20,180 nt of DNA from an uncultured bacterium (GTDB lineage Bacteria > Verrucomicrobiota > Kiritimatiellia > RFP12 > UBA1067): contig URIT01000050.1 of assembly GCA_900547945.1 (NCBI GenBank), forward strand, positions 1 through 20,180. The letters run 5' to 3'. The notes beneath the pieces were generated by a model, which ran no database searches, had not been told where the DNA came from, and saw only the letters and a list, made by a program, of their open reading frames with translations. This document shows positions 7,119-14,205 of this stretch, one piece after another; the stretch's first letter is position 1, and each line of letters begins with the position of its first letter. Both the position numbers and the translations under genes were made by a program.

Positions 7119-8009
7119 ATGAAAAATGAACGCACGTGCAAGGGGGCGCTCTGCCTGGTCGCCTCCGCGTTCGGCTTCGCCGTGATGGGGATGTGCGTAC
7201 GGATGACGGACGACCACGGGGAGGCGATCTCGGCGTTCCAGAAGAGCTTCTTCCGCAACGCGGTGGCGTTCGCGATCGCGCTCGCGCTTTTCCTGAGGGC
7301 GGGGCGCCGGGTTTCGTTCGGGGAGGGCCCGGCGGCGCGCCGCTGGACGGTGCTCGCGTTGCGCGCTGTGTTCGGCACGGCGGGCATCTTCGGCAACTTC
7401 TACGCGCTCGGGAAGATCGACCTCGGCGACGCGATGATGCTCAACAAGCTCGCGCCGTTTTTCACGGTGCTCTTCAGCTGGCTCTTCATCAAGGAGCGGC
7501 TTACCCTGCGTCAGGCGCTCTGCCTGGTGGGGGCGTTCGTGGGGGCGGCGCTCGTGGTGAAGCCGGGCCTCGGCGTGATGCCGCTCGTGCCGGTCCTGAG
7601 CGGGCTTGCGGGCGGGGTCTGCGCGGGCTCCGCCTACGCCTGCGTGCGCGAACTCGGTCTGCTGAAGATGGACGGACGGTTCATCGTCCTCTTCTTTTCT
7701 GCCTTTTCCTGCTGCGCCTCGGTGCCCTTCCTCGTCTTCGACTACCATCCGATGACGGCGGCGCAGGTCTGGATCCTCGTCGGCGCGGGCGCGGGCGCGG
7801 CGGTCGGGCAGTTCGGCGTCACGGCCGCCTACCGCTACGCCCAGCCGCGCCGCATTGCGGTGTTCGACTACACGAACATCCTCTTCGCGGCGCTGCTGGG
7901 GTATCTCGCATTCGGACAGGTTCCCGACGTGTTCAGCTGGATCGGCTTCGCGCTCATCGCCGCGATGGCGTTCCTGATGAACGGCGGGGACCATCCCCGT
8001 TCAGCGTAG
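7119..8009 (+). CDS. EamA/DMT-family permease
   Basis: A 296-residue inner-membrane protein with about ten membrane helices arranged as two EamA halves. First half: ALCLVASAFGFAVMGMCVRM, then the conserved end LNKLAPFFTVLFSWLFIKER. Second half: GGVCAGSAYACVRE through VFDYTNILFAALLGYLAFG. Members of the drug/metabolite transporter superfamily export or exchange small metabolites such as amino acids or nucleotide derivatives; the substrate cannot be told. The start has AGAAGGG about 9 bases upstream. The last 9 bases overlap the end of the convergent minus-strand gene, so each stop lies within the other transcript. Confidence 0.9.
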   Translation: MKNERTCKGALCLVASAFGFAVMGMCVRMTDDHGEAISAFQKSFFRNAVAFAIALALFLRAGRRVSFGEGPAARRWTVLALRAVFGTAGIFGNFYALGKIDLGDAMMLNKLAPFFTVLFSWLFIKERLTLRQALCLVGAFVGAALVVKPGLGVMPLVPVLSGLAGGVCAGSAYACVRELGLLKMDGRFIVLFFSAFSCCASVPFLVFDYHPMTAAQVWILVGAGAGAAVGQFGVTAAYRYAQPRRIAVFDYTNILFAALLGYLAFGQVPDVFSWIGFALIAAMAFLMNGGDHPRSA

Positions 8010-10799
8010 CAGCAGCACCGTGCTGGCGGCCGGGCCGAGCAGGAGGCGCGTCGCGCCGTCCGCGCGGAGGGTCCAGCCCGCCTGTGCCGTCCCGCCCGCC
8101 GGAAGGGGCTTCCCGGTGATGCCGCCCGCCGCCTCGCACAGGGTGTAGGTGGAGGTGGGCCGCGCGGCGGACGGGTCGTCGAGCTCGAACGTGGCGCCGT
8201 CGGCGAAGGTGAGCGCGCCGGCGGCGGTCAGGAGGGACGGGGCTTCCGCGAAGATGTCCGCCGCCCGCGCGCGGTACGATCCGGCGACGACGAGGTTCGT
8301 GATGGTGGAGGCGGTCGTGGGCGTGCCGACGAGTTCCTGGAAGACGGCGTAGGTCTTGCGGGGGGCCTTTGTCTGGATCGTCGTGCCGGGGGCGAAGTCG
8401 GCGCGGGCGATGAGGGAGAAGAGCTCGTGCGAATCGGGCATCAGGCGGGCGCCGTTGCGGAACGTGAACAGCGGGAACTGGTTGTCCGTTGGCGCGTAGG
8501 CGGTGGGGTTCACGACGCTGGGGTAGTTGTTGTCGTGGGGGGAGGCGGAGAGCGAGACGCCGTCCACCACCACGGCGCCGCCGCCCGTCCAGGAACAAGT
8601 CCGGCCAAAGCGGAAATTGGCTTCCGTTCCCTTCCCCTTCAGTGTGAGCGTGTGGCCGTTGGCCTGGACGTTCGCCCAGAGGAAGACGCCCGTCTCGCCC
8701 GTGCAGTTGTTGTACATCGTCGCGTCGTCGTCCAGGATCCAGGTGATGGTGTCCGCCTTGTTCCACAGGGAATTTCCGGAGAAGCGCACGGCGGGATTCT
8801 GCGTGCCAGTTCCCGTCCCGGCGATGCGGATCGTGCGGTTGTGCGCCGCGCGGGTGGCGTCCGCGAAGGTGAGGTTGGCGCCCGCGCGCACCTGCACGCC
8901 CTGTTTGGCCACGCCGAGGTGCGTGTCGGCGCGCGCGACGTACTGCCCGGCGCGGACGTCGATGTTGGTGATCAGGGCGGCGGAGAGGTTGGCCATCGGG
9001 TCGAAGGTGCCCGCGCCGAGCTTGAGGAGCCCCTGTCGGGTGGGCTTGTGCGGATCGAGGCAGGTCCGGGCGACGAAGTTGCTCCAGCCGATCCACTCGC
9101 CGGAGGGGATGTTGACGACCAGCCGCCCGGACTGGGCGTCGCTTCGGTCGGTCTGGCTACCGCCCTCCAGATAGGCCTGGGCGGCGTAACGGGCATGGGC
9201 GAACGTGTTCGCGTACGCTTCCAGGTCCGTCACGTTCACGGCGGCGAAGGGATAGTTCGCGCCGTCCACGTACGTACCCGCCACGCCGTCGAGCGCACAG
9301 TCGGTGATGACGAGTCCGTCCGTTTGCGTGGCGACCACGGCGGGTCCGGCGAGATCGGCGAACTTCAGTCCGCGCACGGTGACGCCGGTGGCGGCGCCGA
9401 GGTGGAGGGACGAACGGAGGAGAGAGGCGGGGCCCGTCCCCCAGAACGTCGTGTTCGCGCCCGTGCAGGCGGTCGCGTCGAGGGCGTCGCCGAAGGACCA
9501 GTCGCCCGCGCGGAAGGCGAAGACGAGGTTGTCCCTGCCGCCCACATCGCGGCAGAGCGCCGCCCAGGCAGCGGCGTTCGCGGCGGCGGCGTCCGCGCCT
9601 TCCGCAAGCGGGGCGCGGGAGGCAACGTCAATCACGTTGTCCTTGACGGTGAGAACGAGTTCCTTGCCCGTATTGGCGAGGGAGAAGATGCGCGCGGCCG
9701 CTTCGGAGAGGGCGGGCGTGCCGGTGATCGAGGTGGACGAACGGGCGGCCACGTAGGTGGTGCCCGCCGCGAACGACAGGGCCGCCCAGTCCGTCACGTC
9801 GAGCGTACTGGCGTCGGCGAACACGAGGGCGTTCTCCGTGGTGAGGACCTTCTCGGCGGCGAGGTCGGCACCCCGCGCGACGAGCGAGCGGGTGATTGTG
9901 AGCGTGGCGACGTTGGCGTCCACCGTTGGCGGGCCGATGACCGTTTGCAGAGACATCGTGGCTCCCGTTTCGCCGTACTTTGCGGTCTTCCGGATGCCCG
10001 TGCCGGCCTCGAAGGAAAATTCGTTCACGAGGTCCCAGAGCGAGGGCGAGGCATAGACGTCCAGCGCCGCACCCTCCGTGAGGGTGACGCGCGGCAGTCC
10101 GCCCGCGATGTCGTTCAGCTCCTTGTGGCGGGCGAAGACGCCGTTGCGGAAGACGAGCGGACCAGGATTCTTGACCGTCCACTTCCAGCGCGGGCGGAAC
10201 AGGGAGGCGGCGTTCTTCCCGCGCACGGTGAGCGTGTGGCCGTTCATGTCGAGGGTGGAACCGGCGGTTGCACCCGTTCCGGAAAAAATAGCGTTCATCG
10301 TTCCGTAGGAGTAGAGCGTCGTGTCGCCGGTCAACTCGAAACGCGAATTGCCGCCGAGCGAGGGGTTGGTCATGCCGCCGCCGATCGCAAGCGCGCCGAG
10401 GTTGTTGCCCTCGCCCGTCCCCTGCCCGGCAAGGCTGACGTCCCAGTAGCCGTCGAAGACGTCGCTCTGGCCCCCCTGGAGGTTCACCGTGGCGCCGTTG
10501 CAGACGACAAGGGCGGAATTGCCCTTGTGGGCTTTCGTGCCGACGGCGTTGGGCACGTAGTAGACGCCCTCCTTGATGCGCCAGTTGAGCTGCGTGTCCT
10601 TGTAGGCGGCGACGGCCACGAGCGTGCCGGCGCCGGTCTTCTCGATCCAGTCGCCCGCCGCCGGGGCGGTCCCCTCCAGCAGTTCGGCCACCGTGTTGGT
10701 GGCGCCCGCCGCGACGTGAAGCGTGTGCGTCGTCGCGGCATGGCCGCAAAGCCCCGCCACGACCGCGCACGTCAACACGGTTCTTTCCATTCTGCCCAT
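8001..10799 (-). CDS. Exported 932-residue beta-strand/beta-helix surface protein with internal duplication
   Basis: The N-terminus (MGRMERTVLTCAVVAGLCGH, then AA) is a signal peptide. The rest is Gly/Thr/Ala/Asn-rich beta-strand sequence like autotransporter passenger repeats. Two homologous halves can be aligned by eye, about residues 50-390 and 585-925. Paired landmarks are NGHTLTVRGK (186) with NGHTLTLKGK (714), FRNG (217) with FRNG (780), FEAGTGIR (263) with FAPGTTIQ (802), and ALVFADASTLDVTD (324) with ALTFADGATFELDD (862). Between them, about 400-545, lies a pectate-lyase-like right-handed beta-helix (GVTVRGLKFADLAGPAVVAT, GLVITDCALDGV). There is no outer-membrane barrel, LPXTG or PEP-CTERM anchor; the end is ASTVLLLR. 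AAAGGA 6 bases upstream supports the first ATG. It probably acts as an adhesin or a carbohydrate-contacting surface protein; no catalytic residues are assignable. Confidence 0.82.
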   Translation of the reverse strand: MGRMERTVLTCAVVAGLCGHAATTHTLHVAAGATNTVAELLEGTAPAAGDWIEKTGAGTLVAVAAYKDTQLNWRIKEGVYYVPNAVGTKAHKGNSALVVCNGATVNLQGGQSDVFDGYWDVSLAGQGTGEGNNLGALAIGGGMTNPSLGGNSRFELTGDTTLYSYGTMNAIFSGTGATAGSTLDMNGHTLTVRGKNAASLFRPRWKWTVKNPGPLVFRNGVFARHKELNDIAGGLPRVTLTEGAALDVYASPSLWDLVNEFSFEAGTGIRKTAKYGETGATMSLQTVIGPPTVDANVATLTITRSLVARGADLAAEKVLTTENALVFADASTLDVTDWAALSFAAGTTYVAARSSTSITGTPALSEAAARIFSLANTGKELVLTVKDNVIDVASRAPLAEGADAAAANAAAWAALCRDVGGRDNLVFAFRAGDWSFGDALDATACTGANTTFWGTGPASLLRSSLHLGAATGVTVRGLKFADLAGPAVVATQTDGLVITDCALDGVAGTYVDGANYPFAAVNVTDLEAYANTFAHARYAAQAYLEGGSQTDRSDAQSGRLVVNIPSGEWIGWSNFVARTCLDPHKPTRQGLLKLGAGTFDPMANLSAALITNIDVRAGQYVARADTHLGVAKQGVQVRAGANLTFADATRAAHNRTIRIAGTGTGTQNPAVRFSGNSLWNKADTITWILDDDATMYNNCTGETGVFLWANVQANGHTLTLKGKGTEANFRFGRTCSWTGGGAVVVDGVSLSASPHDNNYPSVVNPTAYAPTDNQFPLFTFRNGARLMPDSHELFSLIARADFAPGTTIQTKAPRKTYAVFQELVGTPTTASTITNLVVAGSYRARAADIFAEAPSLLTAAGALTFADGATFELDDPSAARPTSTYTLCEAAGGITGKPLPAGGTAQAGWTLRADGATRLLLGPAASTVLLLR

Positions 10800-10863
10800 A
10801 TCCGGTCCTTTCCTACTCGCTTGGTTGAGTGAAGCGCGAAACCTTCTCCAATGAACCGCCGAT

Positions 10864-10892
10864 ATTGTACCCCCCCCCTGCTATGCCGTCAA
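10864..10892 (-). promoter_or_regulatory. Promoter of the 932-residue surface protein with a G9 run in the spacer
   Basis: Read on the minus strand: TTGACG (10892-10887), a spacer of exactly 17 bases, and TACAAT (10869-10864). Nine consecutive G (plus-strand C 10870-10878) abut the -10 box within the spacer. Transcription would start near 10857, about 57 bases before the ATG. Homopolymer runs in this position change the spacer length by slippage and switch promoters in Neisseria porA and opc. Confidence 0.72.
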
Positions 10893-10893
10893 T

Positions 10894-10922
10894 GAAAATC
10901 GTAAAATTTTTTCACGATTTTC
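10894..10922. promoter_or_regulatory. AT-rich inverted repeat between two divergent promoters
   Basis: GAAAATCGT (10894-10902) and ACGATTTTC (10914-10922) are perfect 9-base inverted arms around an 11-base A/T-rich centre. The repeat occupies almost all of the 34 bases between the -35 boxes of the leftward surface-protein promoter and the rightward tRNA promoter. It could be an operator, an UP element for both, or a bidirectional attenuation site; the sequence alone does not decide. Confidence 0.55.
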
Positions 10923-10926
10923 CCCC

Positions 10927-10955
10927 TTGCGCGGTCCCAGCGTGTTTGGTAAACT
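10927..10955 (+). promoter_or_regulatory. Promoter of the tRNA-Leu/tRNA-Tyr operon
   Basis: TTGCGC (10927-10932), a 17-base spacer and TAAACT (10950-10955). Transcription would start near 10962, giving a 13-base leader before tRNA-Leu. Confidence 0.55.
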
Positions 10956-10974
10956 ACATTCCGTTTTCACGCCT

Positions 10975-11059
10975 GCTCGGGTGGTGAAATTGGCAGACAC
11001 GCATGCTTGAGGTGCATGTGGAGAGATCCTTGCGGGTTCGAGTCCCGCCCCGAGCACCA
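10975..11059 (+). tRNA. tRNA-Leu (anticodon GAG)
   Basis: 85 bases including an encoded CCA. The acceptor stem GCTCGGG (10975-10981) pairs with CCCGAGC (11049-11055). The anticodon stem CATGC/GCATG encloses the loop TTGAGGT with anticodon GAG at 11009-11011, reading CUC/CUU. There is a long class II variable arm and a GGTTCGAGTCC T-arm. It is the first gene of a two-tRNA operon. Confidence 0.95.
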
Positions 11060-11064
11060 CTTAT

Positions 11065-11150
11065 TGTGGGATACTCAAGCGGTCAACGAGGGCAGACTGT
11101 AAATCTGCTGGCTCACGCCTTCGGTGGTTCGAATCCACCTCCCACAACCA
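11065..11150 (+). tRNA. tRNA-Tyr (anticodon GTA)
   Basis: 86 bases with an encoded CCA. The acceptor stem TGTGGGA (11065-11071) pairs with TCCCACA (11140-11146). The anticodon stem GCAGA/TCTGC encloses loop CTGTAAA with GTA at 11099-11101. It has the class II variable arm and a GGTTCGAATCC T-arm. It lies 5 bases after tRNA-Leu and so is almost certainly cotranscribed. No repeat of its 3' end is seen downstream, so it does not look like an integrated-element attachment site. Confidence 0.95.
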
Positions 11151-11158
11151 TTCCGGTG

Positions 11159-11229
11159 TCGCCGCTTCGCGGCTTTAAGTGGTTAAGTGGTTAAGTCGAC
11201 CTACGGCCTTTAAGTTGCCGTTTCGTGGT
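11159..11229 (+). repeat. TTAAGTGG/GCCGC hairpin repeat block after the tRNAs
   Basis: Contains GCCGCTTCGCGGC (5-bp stem, 3-base loop) followed by TTTAA, three tandem TTAAGTGG/TTAAGTCG units (about 11175-11198) and GACCTACGGCC. The hairpin plus TTT just after tRNA-Tyr could serve as the terminator of the tRNA operon. Same family as 2214-2256, 15646-15740 and 18163-18433. Confidence 0.72.
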
Positions 11230-11280
11230 TTGCTTCCTTTGTGCGGTTGTTCTGAAGTGAAATAGCCCAGCCCGTGTCGG

Positions 11281-11424
11281 TCTACACCTTTACAATTCTA
11301 CACGGCGAGTATTCCTTTAGCGATCAAGTATTGTGAGCCGCAAAGGAACAAAAGCCACATCGCCATATCCCGTTGTCGGATCTAGAGGTTGGGCACTTGG
11401 CCGTGTAGAGGTGTAGAATTGTAG
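11281..11424. repeat. Segment bounded by inverted TGTAGAATTGTA motifs
   Basis: TACAATTCTACACGG (about 11290-11304) at the left and CCGTGTAGAGG, TGTAGAATTGTAG (11400-11424) at the right are inverted copies of one motif. A third copy, GGTGTAGAATTGTAG, begins at 12063. The roughly 95 bases between hold no gene. The arrangement resembles a small non-autonomous element, but no target duplication is visible. Confidence 0.4.
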
Positions 11425-12062
11425 AAAGAACCGCTCTCGCAATAAGTTGCAACCCTCCCGCCGAAACCGTTCCGAAGCGAAGTCGCGCGTTCCCATCCCC
11501 TCCACCGTTCCCATCCCTGTCCAGAACCACGGAACACATGAAAACGCCTTTCGGTCGATACGGAAGGAGGCCGGGGAAGTGTATGCCCCGCACGTTCCGG
11601 CCACGTTCCCGTCGCATCTCGCCACATCTTCCTGAACGTGCGCGATTTCATGTCGGAATGTTCCGACGTGAAATCGCGCATTCCGTTGAGGGGTTGATAT
11701 ATGGGAACCATTTTTCAATAAGGCAAGTAATGCGATTTTGTCTTCGCTTATTTGTGAGTTATGGCATAAATACGATATAGAGACTTTATTACGCAGTGAA
11801 ATCTCATTCACGAATGTGAATTGTGGGATTTCGCTTCGGAATGGCAGGTGGGATGGCGTGCGCGGTACCTGCGCCGCCCTCGGCGCGTGGCGTCCGAACG
11901 GGCCCCCACGGGAGGGGCGCGCTCCTGCGCGTCCGGGGGACTTGTGTACGCGGGCTGGGCTTCGCCTCCAATCGGTTAACACGGAGAGCGCGGAGGTTCC
12001 CGGCACGAGGGAAGCGGAAATCGCCAAAGCGATTTTGCCTATTGACTTTTGATCTCATAGGA
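11410..12062. repeat. First copy of a roughly 650-bp tandem duplication
   Basis: Begins at GGTGTAGAATTGTAG and matches 12063-12709 over its whole length with a register of 646 bases from 11618 on. The central 235 bases (11618-11852) are identical in both copies; the flanks carry scattered substitutions and small indels. The core is AT-rich against a GC-rich background and holds a 42-base palindrome plus two or three further hairpins. A long minus-strand frame runs through both copies, but the flank differences change many amino acids, so I read it as non-coding. Confidence 0.88.
11639..11680. repeat. 42-base palindrome, copy 1
   Basis: Arms TGCGCGATTTCATGTCGGAA (11639-11658) and TTCCGACGTGAAATCGCGCA (11661-11680) differ from perfect complementarity at one position (a G-T wobble), with TG at the centre. 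It could fold as a strong RNA hairpin or serve as a DNA site. There is no T run after it. Confidence 0.88.
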
Positions 12063-12709
12063 GGTGTAGAATTGTAGCGATCGAAACGCTAGCGTAACAA
12101 GTTGTACCCCTCTCATCGGAACCGTTCCGAAGCGAAGTCGCGTGACCTCATCCCTGTCCAGAACCATAGGACATGCGGAAACGCCCTTCGGGCGACGCGG
12201 AAGGAGGCCGGGGAAGTGTATGCCCCGCACGTTTCGGTCACATCCCGTCTGCGTTCCCGCATTCTCGCCACATCTTCCTGAACGTGCGCGATTTCATGTC
12301 GGAATGTTCCGACGTGAAATCGCGCATTCCGTTGAGGGGTTGATATATGGGAACCATTTTTCAATAAGGCAAGTAATGCGATTTTGTCTTCGCTTATTTG
12401 TGAGTTATGGCATAAATACGATATAGAGACTTTATTACGCAGTGAAATCTCATTCACGAATGTGAATTGTGGGATTTCGCTTCGGAATGGCAGGTGGGGT
12501 GGCGTGCGCGGTACCCGTGCCGCCCTCGGCGCGTGGCGTCCGAACGGATCCCCATGGGAGGGACGCGCTCCTGCGCGTCCGGGGGACTTGTGCGTGTGGG
12601 CTGGGCTTCGCCTCCAGTCGGTTAACACGGAGTGCGCGGAGGCCCCCGGCACGAGGGAAGCGGAAGTCGCCAAAGCGATTTTGCCCATTGACTTCTGTTC
12701 TCATAGGAG
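12063..12709. repeat. Second copy of the roughly 650-bp tandem duplication
   Basis: Direct repeat of 11410-12062, ending at TCTCATAGGAG in both copies. The identical core is 12264-12498. No target-site duplication, integrase or transposase is associated with it. Confidence 0.88.
12285..12326. repeat. 42-base palindrome, copy 2
   Basis: Identical in sequence to 11639-11680, including the single wobble position, although the flanking parts of the duplication have diverged. Confidence 0.88.
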
Positions 12710-12770
12710 ACACGAAAAGTTTTGGGGTCCTACACGTGACCCCCCGCATCCTTCATCATTTCACCCGTAC

Positions 12771-12798
12771 CGGGGAGGGGCACGCTCCCGCGCGACCG
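12771..12798 (+). repeat. G-rich GGGGAGGGGCACGCTCCCGC element
   Basis: Resembles CGGGAGGGGCGCGCTCCTGC at 11909 and GGGAGGGACGCGCTCCTGCG at about 12556 inside the two duplicated copies. It is a third, diverged member of a short G-rich family. No function can be assigned. Confidence 0.45.
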
Positions 12799-12842
12799 AT
12801 TTCACTGATCTCCGAACTTCCACCCACACACCCATCGGATTT

Positions 12843-12851
12843 TGATATAAT
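12843..12851 (+). promoter_or_regulatory. Extended -10 promoter upstream of the structured region
   Basis: TGATATAAT has a perfect -10 hexamer (12846-12851) and the TGn extension; no -35 box lies at the right distance. Transcription from about 12858 would produce a leader of some 310 bases reaching the methyltransferase start. Confidence 0.45.
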
Positions 12852-12964
12852 CCGCATTGCCTTTCGATTCTCCGAGGGGTCCATAGGTCGGGAACTGATG
12901 CGGCAACATGCCGTGTTCCACCCCGCGACCGCATAATCAATGTAGCATCGACGCTACACGCTGT

Positions 12965-13150
12965 TTCGTAGAAATACTACCACTATTTTACTTTGGGAAC
13001 AGCATGTAAGTGGAGATGCGCCCGTTTGGGCGCATTTTCTCTTCATGTATTCCCATAGGCCTGTGGTAGGGCTTCTACGAAGTACATGAACAGGAAATGC
13101 GCTCTTTTCATGTACGGGGACGGGCCTCGCGGTGCTGGTTGCGCATCGCG
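12965..13150 (+). ncRNA. Candidate structured RNA or cis-element ahead of the methyltransferase gene
   Basis: Three consecutive foldable units. (1) A 117-base imperfect hairpin, 12965-13081: TTCGTAGAA/TTCTACGAA (9 bp), a 3x3 internal loop, CTACCAC/GTGGTAG (7 bp), an internal loop, TGGGAA/TTCCCA, CATG/CATG and an apical ATGCGCCC-GTTT-GGGCGCAT (13016-13035) followed by TTTCTCTT. (2) GTACATGAA/TTCATGTAC, 13082-13115, with a 16-base loop. (3) CGCGGTGC/GCATCGCG, 13128-13150, overlapping a possible TTGCGC -35 box. The apical part could act as an intrinsic terminator, making the whole an attenuator. It matches no RNA family that I recognise. It could equally be the remnant of a small palindromic mobile element. 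Confidence 0.5.
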
Positions 13151-13170
13151 AAGAATATTTAATACGTGAA

Positions 13171-14181
13171 ATGAAGAATCTGAACCTAATCTCCCTGTTC
13201 GCGGGCGCGGGTGGAATGGATATAGGGTTTGAGAAGGCGGGCTTCCGCGTAGCAGTCGCCAATGAGTTTGATTCCGGTATCTGCCCGACCTATCGGCGTA
13301 ATCACAGGCATACGCGGCTCATCGAGGGTGACATTCGGAAGATTTCCGAGGAAATGATACCTGAGGAGGCGGTCGGTCTCATTGGCGGGCCTCCATGCCA
13401 GAGTTGGAGCGAAGCAGGGGCTCTTGGCGGTATCGAGGATCCGCGCGGGCAACTGTTCTTCGACTATATTCGAATTCTGAAGTTGAAGCGTCCGCTCTTT
13501 TTCGTCGCCGAAAACGTGTCCGGGATGTTGGCTGGGCGCAACGCCGAGGCTGTTAAGAACATCCTGTTGCTTTTCGGCGAAGCGGGATACGACGTCCAGT
13601 ACAAGTTGCTAAATGCGAACGATTACCATGTGCCACAGGTTCGCGAGCGTGTATTCTATGTCGGGTTTCGAAAGGATTTGGGCATTGACGACTTCGAGTA
13701 TCCAAAACCACTGGACGAAAGACGCCTTACGCTGCGTGATGCGATTTGGGACCTACGTACCGCCGCCGTTCCTGCACTTCCGAGGAACAAACATCGTAAA
13801 GATCTTGAAGTCCTGAACCACGAGTATTTCGTCGGGAATTACTCGACCATCTTCATGAGCCGAAACCGCGTCAAGGCCTGGGATGAACCGGCGTTCACGG
13901 TACAGGCGTCCGGACGTCAGTGCCAACTTCATCCACAGGCTCCGAAGATGGAGTTTGTTGACAAAAACCTGCGCCGTTTCATTCCGGGCCAGGAACATCT
14001 CTACCGACGGCTCACCGTTCGCGAATGTGCCCGGCTTCAGGGTTTCCCGGATGATTTCGAGTTTCTATACGAAGACGTCAACATGGGATATAAGATGATT
14101 GGAAACGCTGTTCCCGTGAATTTCGCCTATGCGGTCGGGAGGCAAGTCGTGGAATGCCTGAAGCGGCATCGTGCGGTTTGA
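13171..14181 (+). CDS. DNA (cytosine-5-)-methyltransferase, NgoPII-like
   Basis: Transfers a methyl group from S-adenosylmethionine to C5 of cytosine in a DNA target, protecting it from the partner nuclease. 336 residues. Motifs in order: I, LISLFAGAGGMDIGFEKAGF; IV, GGPPCQSWSEAGALGG with the catalytic Cys; VI, FFVAENVSGM; VIII, PQVRERVFYVGF; a variable target-recognition stretch; IX/X, RLTVRECARLQGFPDDF and GYKMIGNAVPVNFAYAVG. All catalytic elements are intact. ATG 13171 lies right at the start of motif I; an in-frame GTG at 13132 would add 13 unconserved residues. A weak promoter (TTGCGC, 15 bases, TAATAC) overlaps the upstream hairpin. The partner 24 bases downstream suggests the target GGCC. 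The lower GC than that of neighbouring genes points to horizontal acquisition. Confidence 0.95.
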   Translation: MKNLNLISLFAGAGGMDIGFEKAGFRVAVANEFDSGICPTYRRNHRHTRLIEGDIRKISEEMIPEEAVGLIGGPPCQSWSEAGALGGIEDPRGQLFFDYIRILKLKRPLFFVAENVSGMLAGRNAEAVKNILLLFGEAGYDVQYKLLNANDYHVPQVRERVFYVGFRKDLGIDDFEYPKPLDERRLTLRDAIWDLRTAAVPALPRNKHRKDLEVLNHEYFVGNYSTIFMSRNRVKAWDEPAFTVQASGRQCQLHPQAPKMEFVDKNLRRFIPGQEHLYRRLTVRECARLQGFPDDFEFLYEDVNMGYKMIGNAVPVNFAYAVGRQVVECLKRHRAV

Positions 14182-14205
14182 GAACGGGAGAGGGGACTTT
14201 ACTGT

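Noticed and set aside
8427..10832. An 801-codon plus-strand frame opposite the 932-residue minus-strand gene
   Set aside because: Its composition is Arg/Gly/Val-rich shadow sequence. The minus strand has the signal peptide, ribosome site, promoter and internally duplicated domains.
11065..11229. tRNA-Tyr as the attachment site of an integrated element reaching to the restriction cassette
   Set aside because: No repeat of the tRNA 3' end is found downstream and there is no integrase gene in the window.
11317..12688. Minus-strand frames (236 and 191 codons) through the two copies of the 650-bp duplication as a duplicated gene
   Set aside because: The flank differences between copies change many amino acids, no family is recognisable, and the frames run through palindromes and G-rich repeats. 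Non-coding repeat is the better reading.
12965..13115. Retron non-coding RNA ahead of its gene
   Set aside because: The fold is tempting, but the following gene is a cytosine methyltransferase and no reverse transcriptase is present.
12954..13262. A 102-codon minus-strand frame over the structured region
   Set aside because: It runs across the long hairpin and into the methyltransferase start, with no recognisable domain or start signal.
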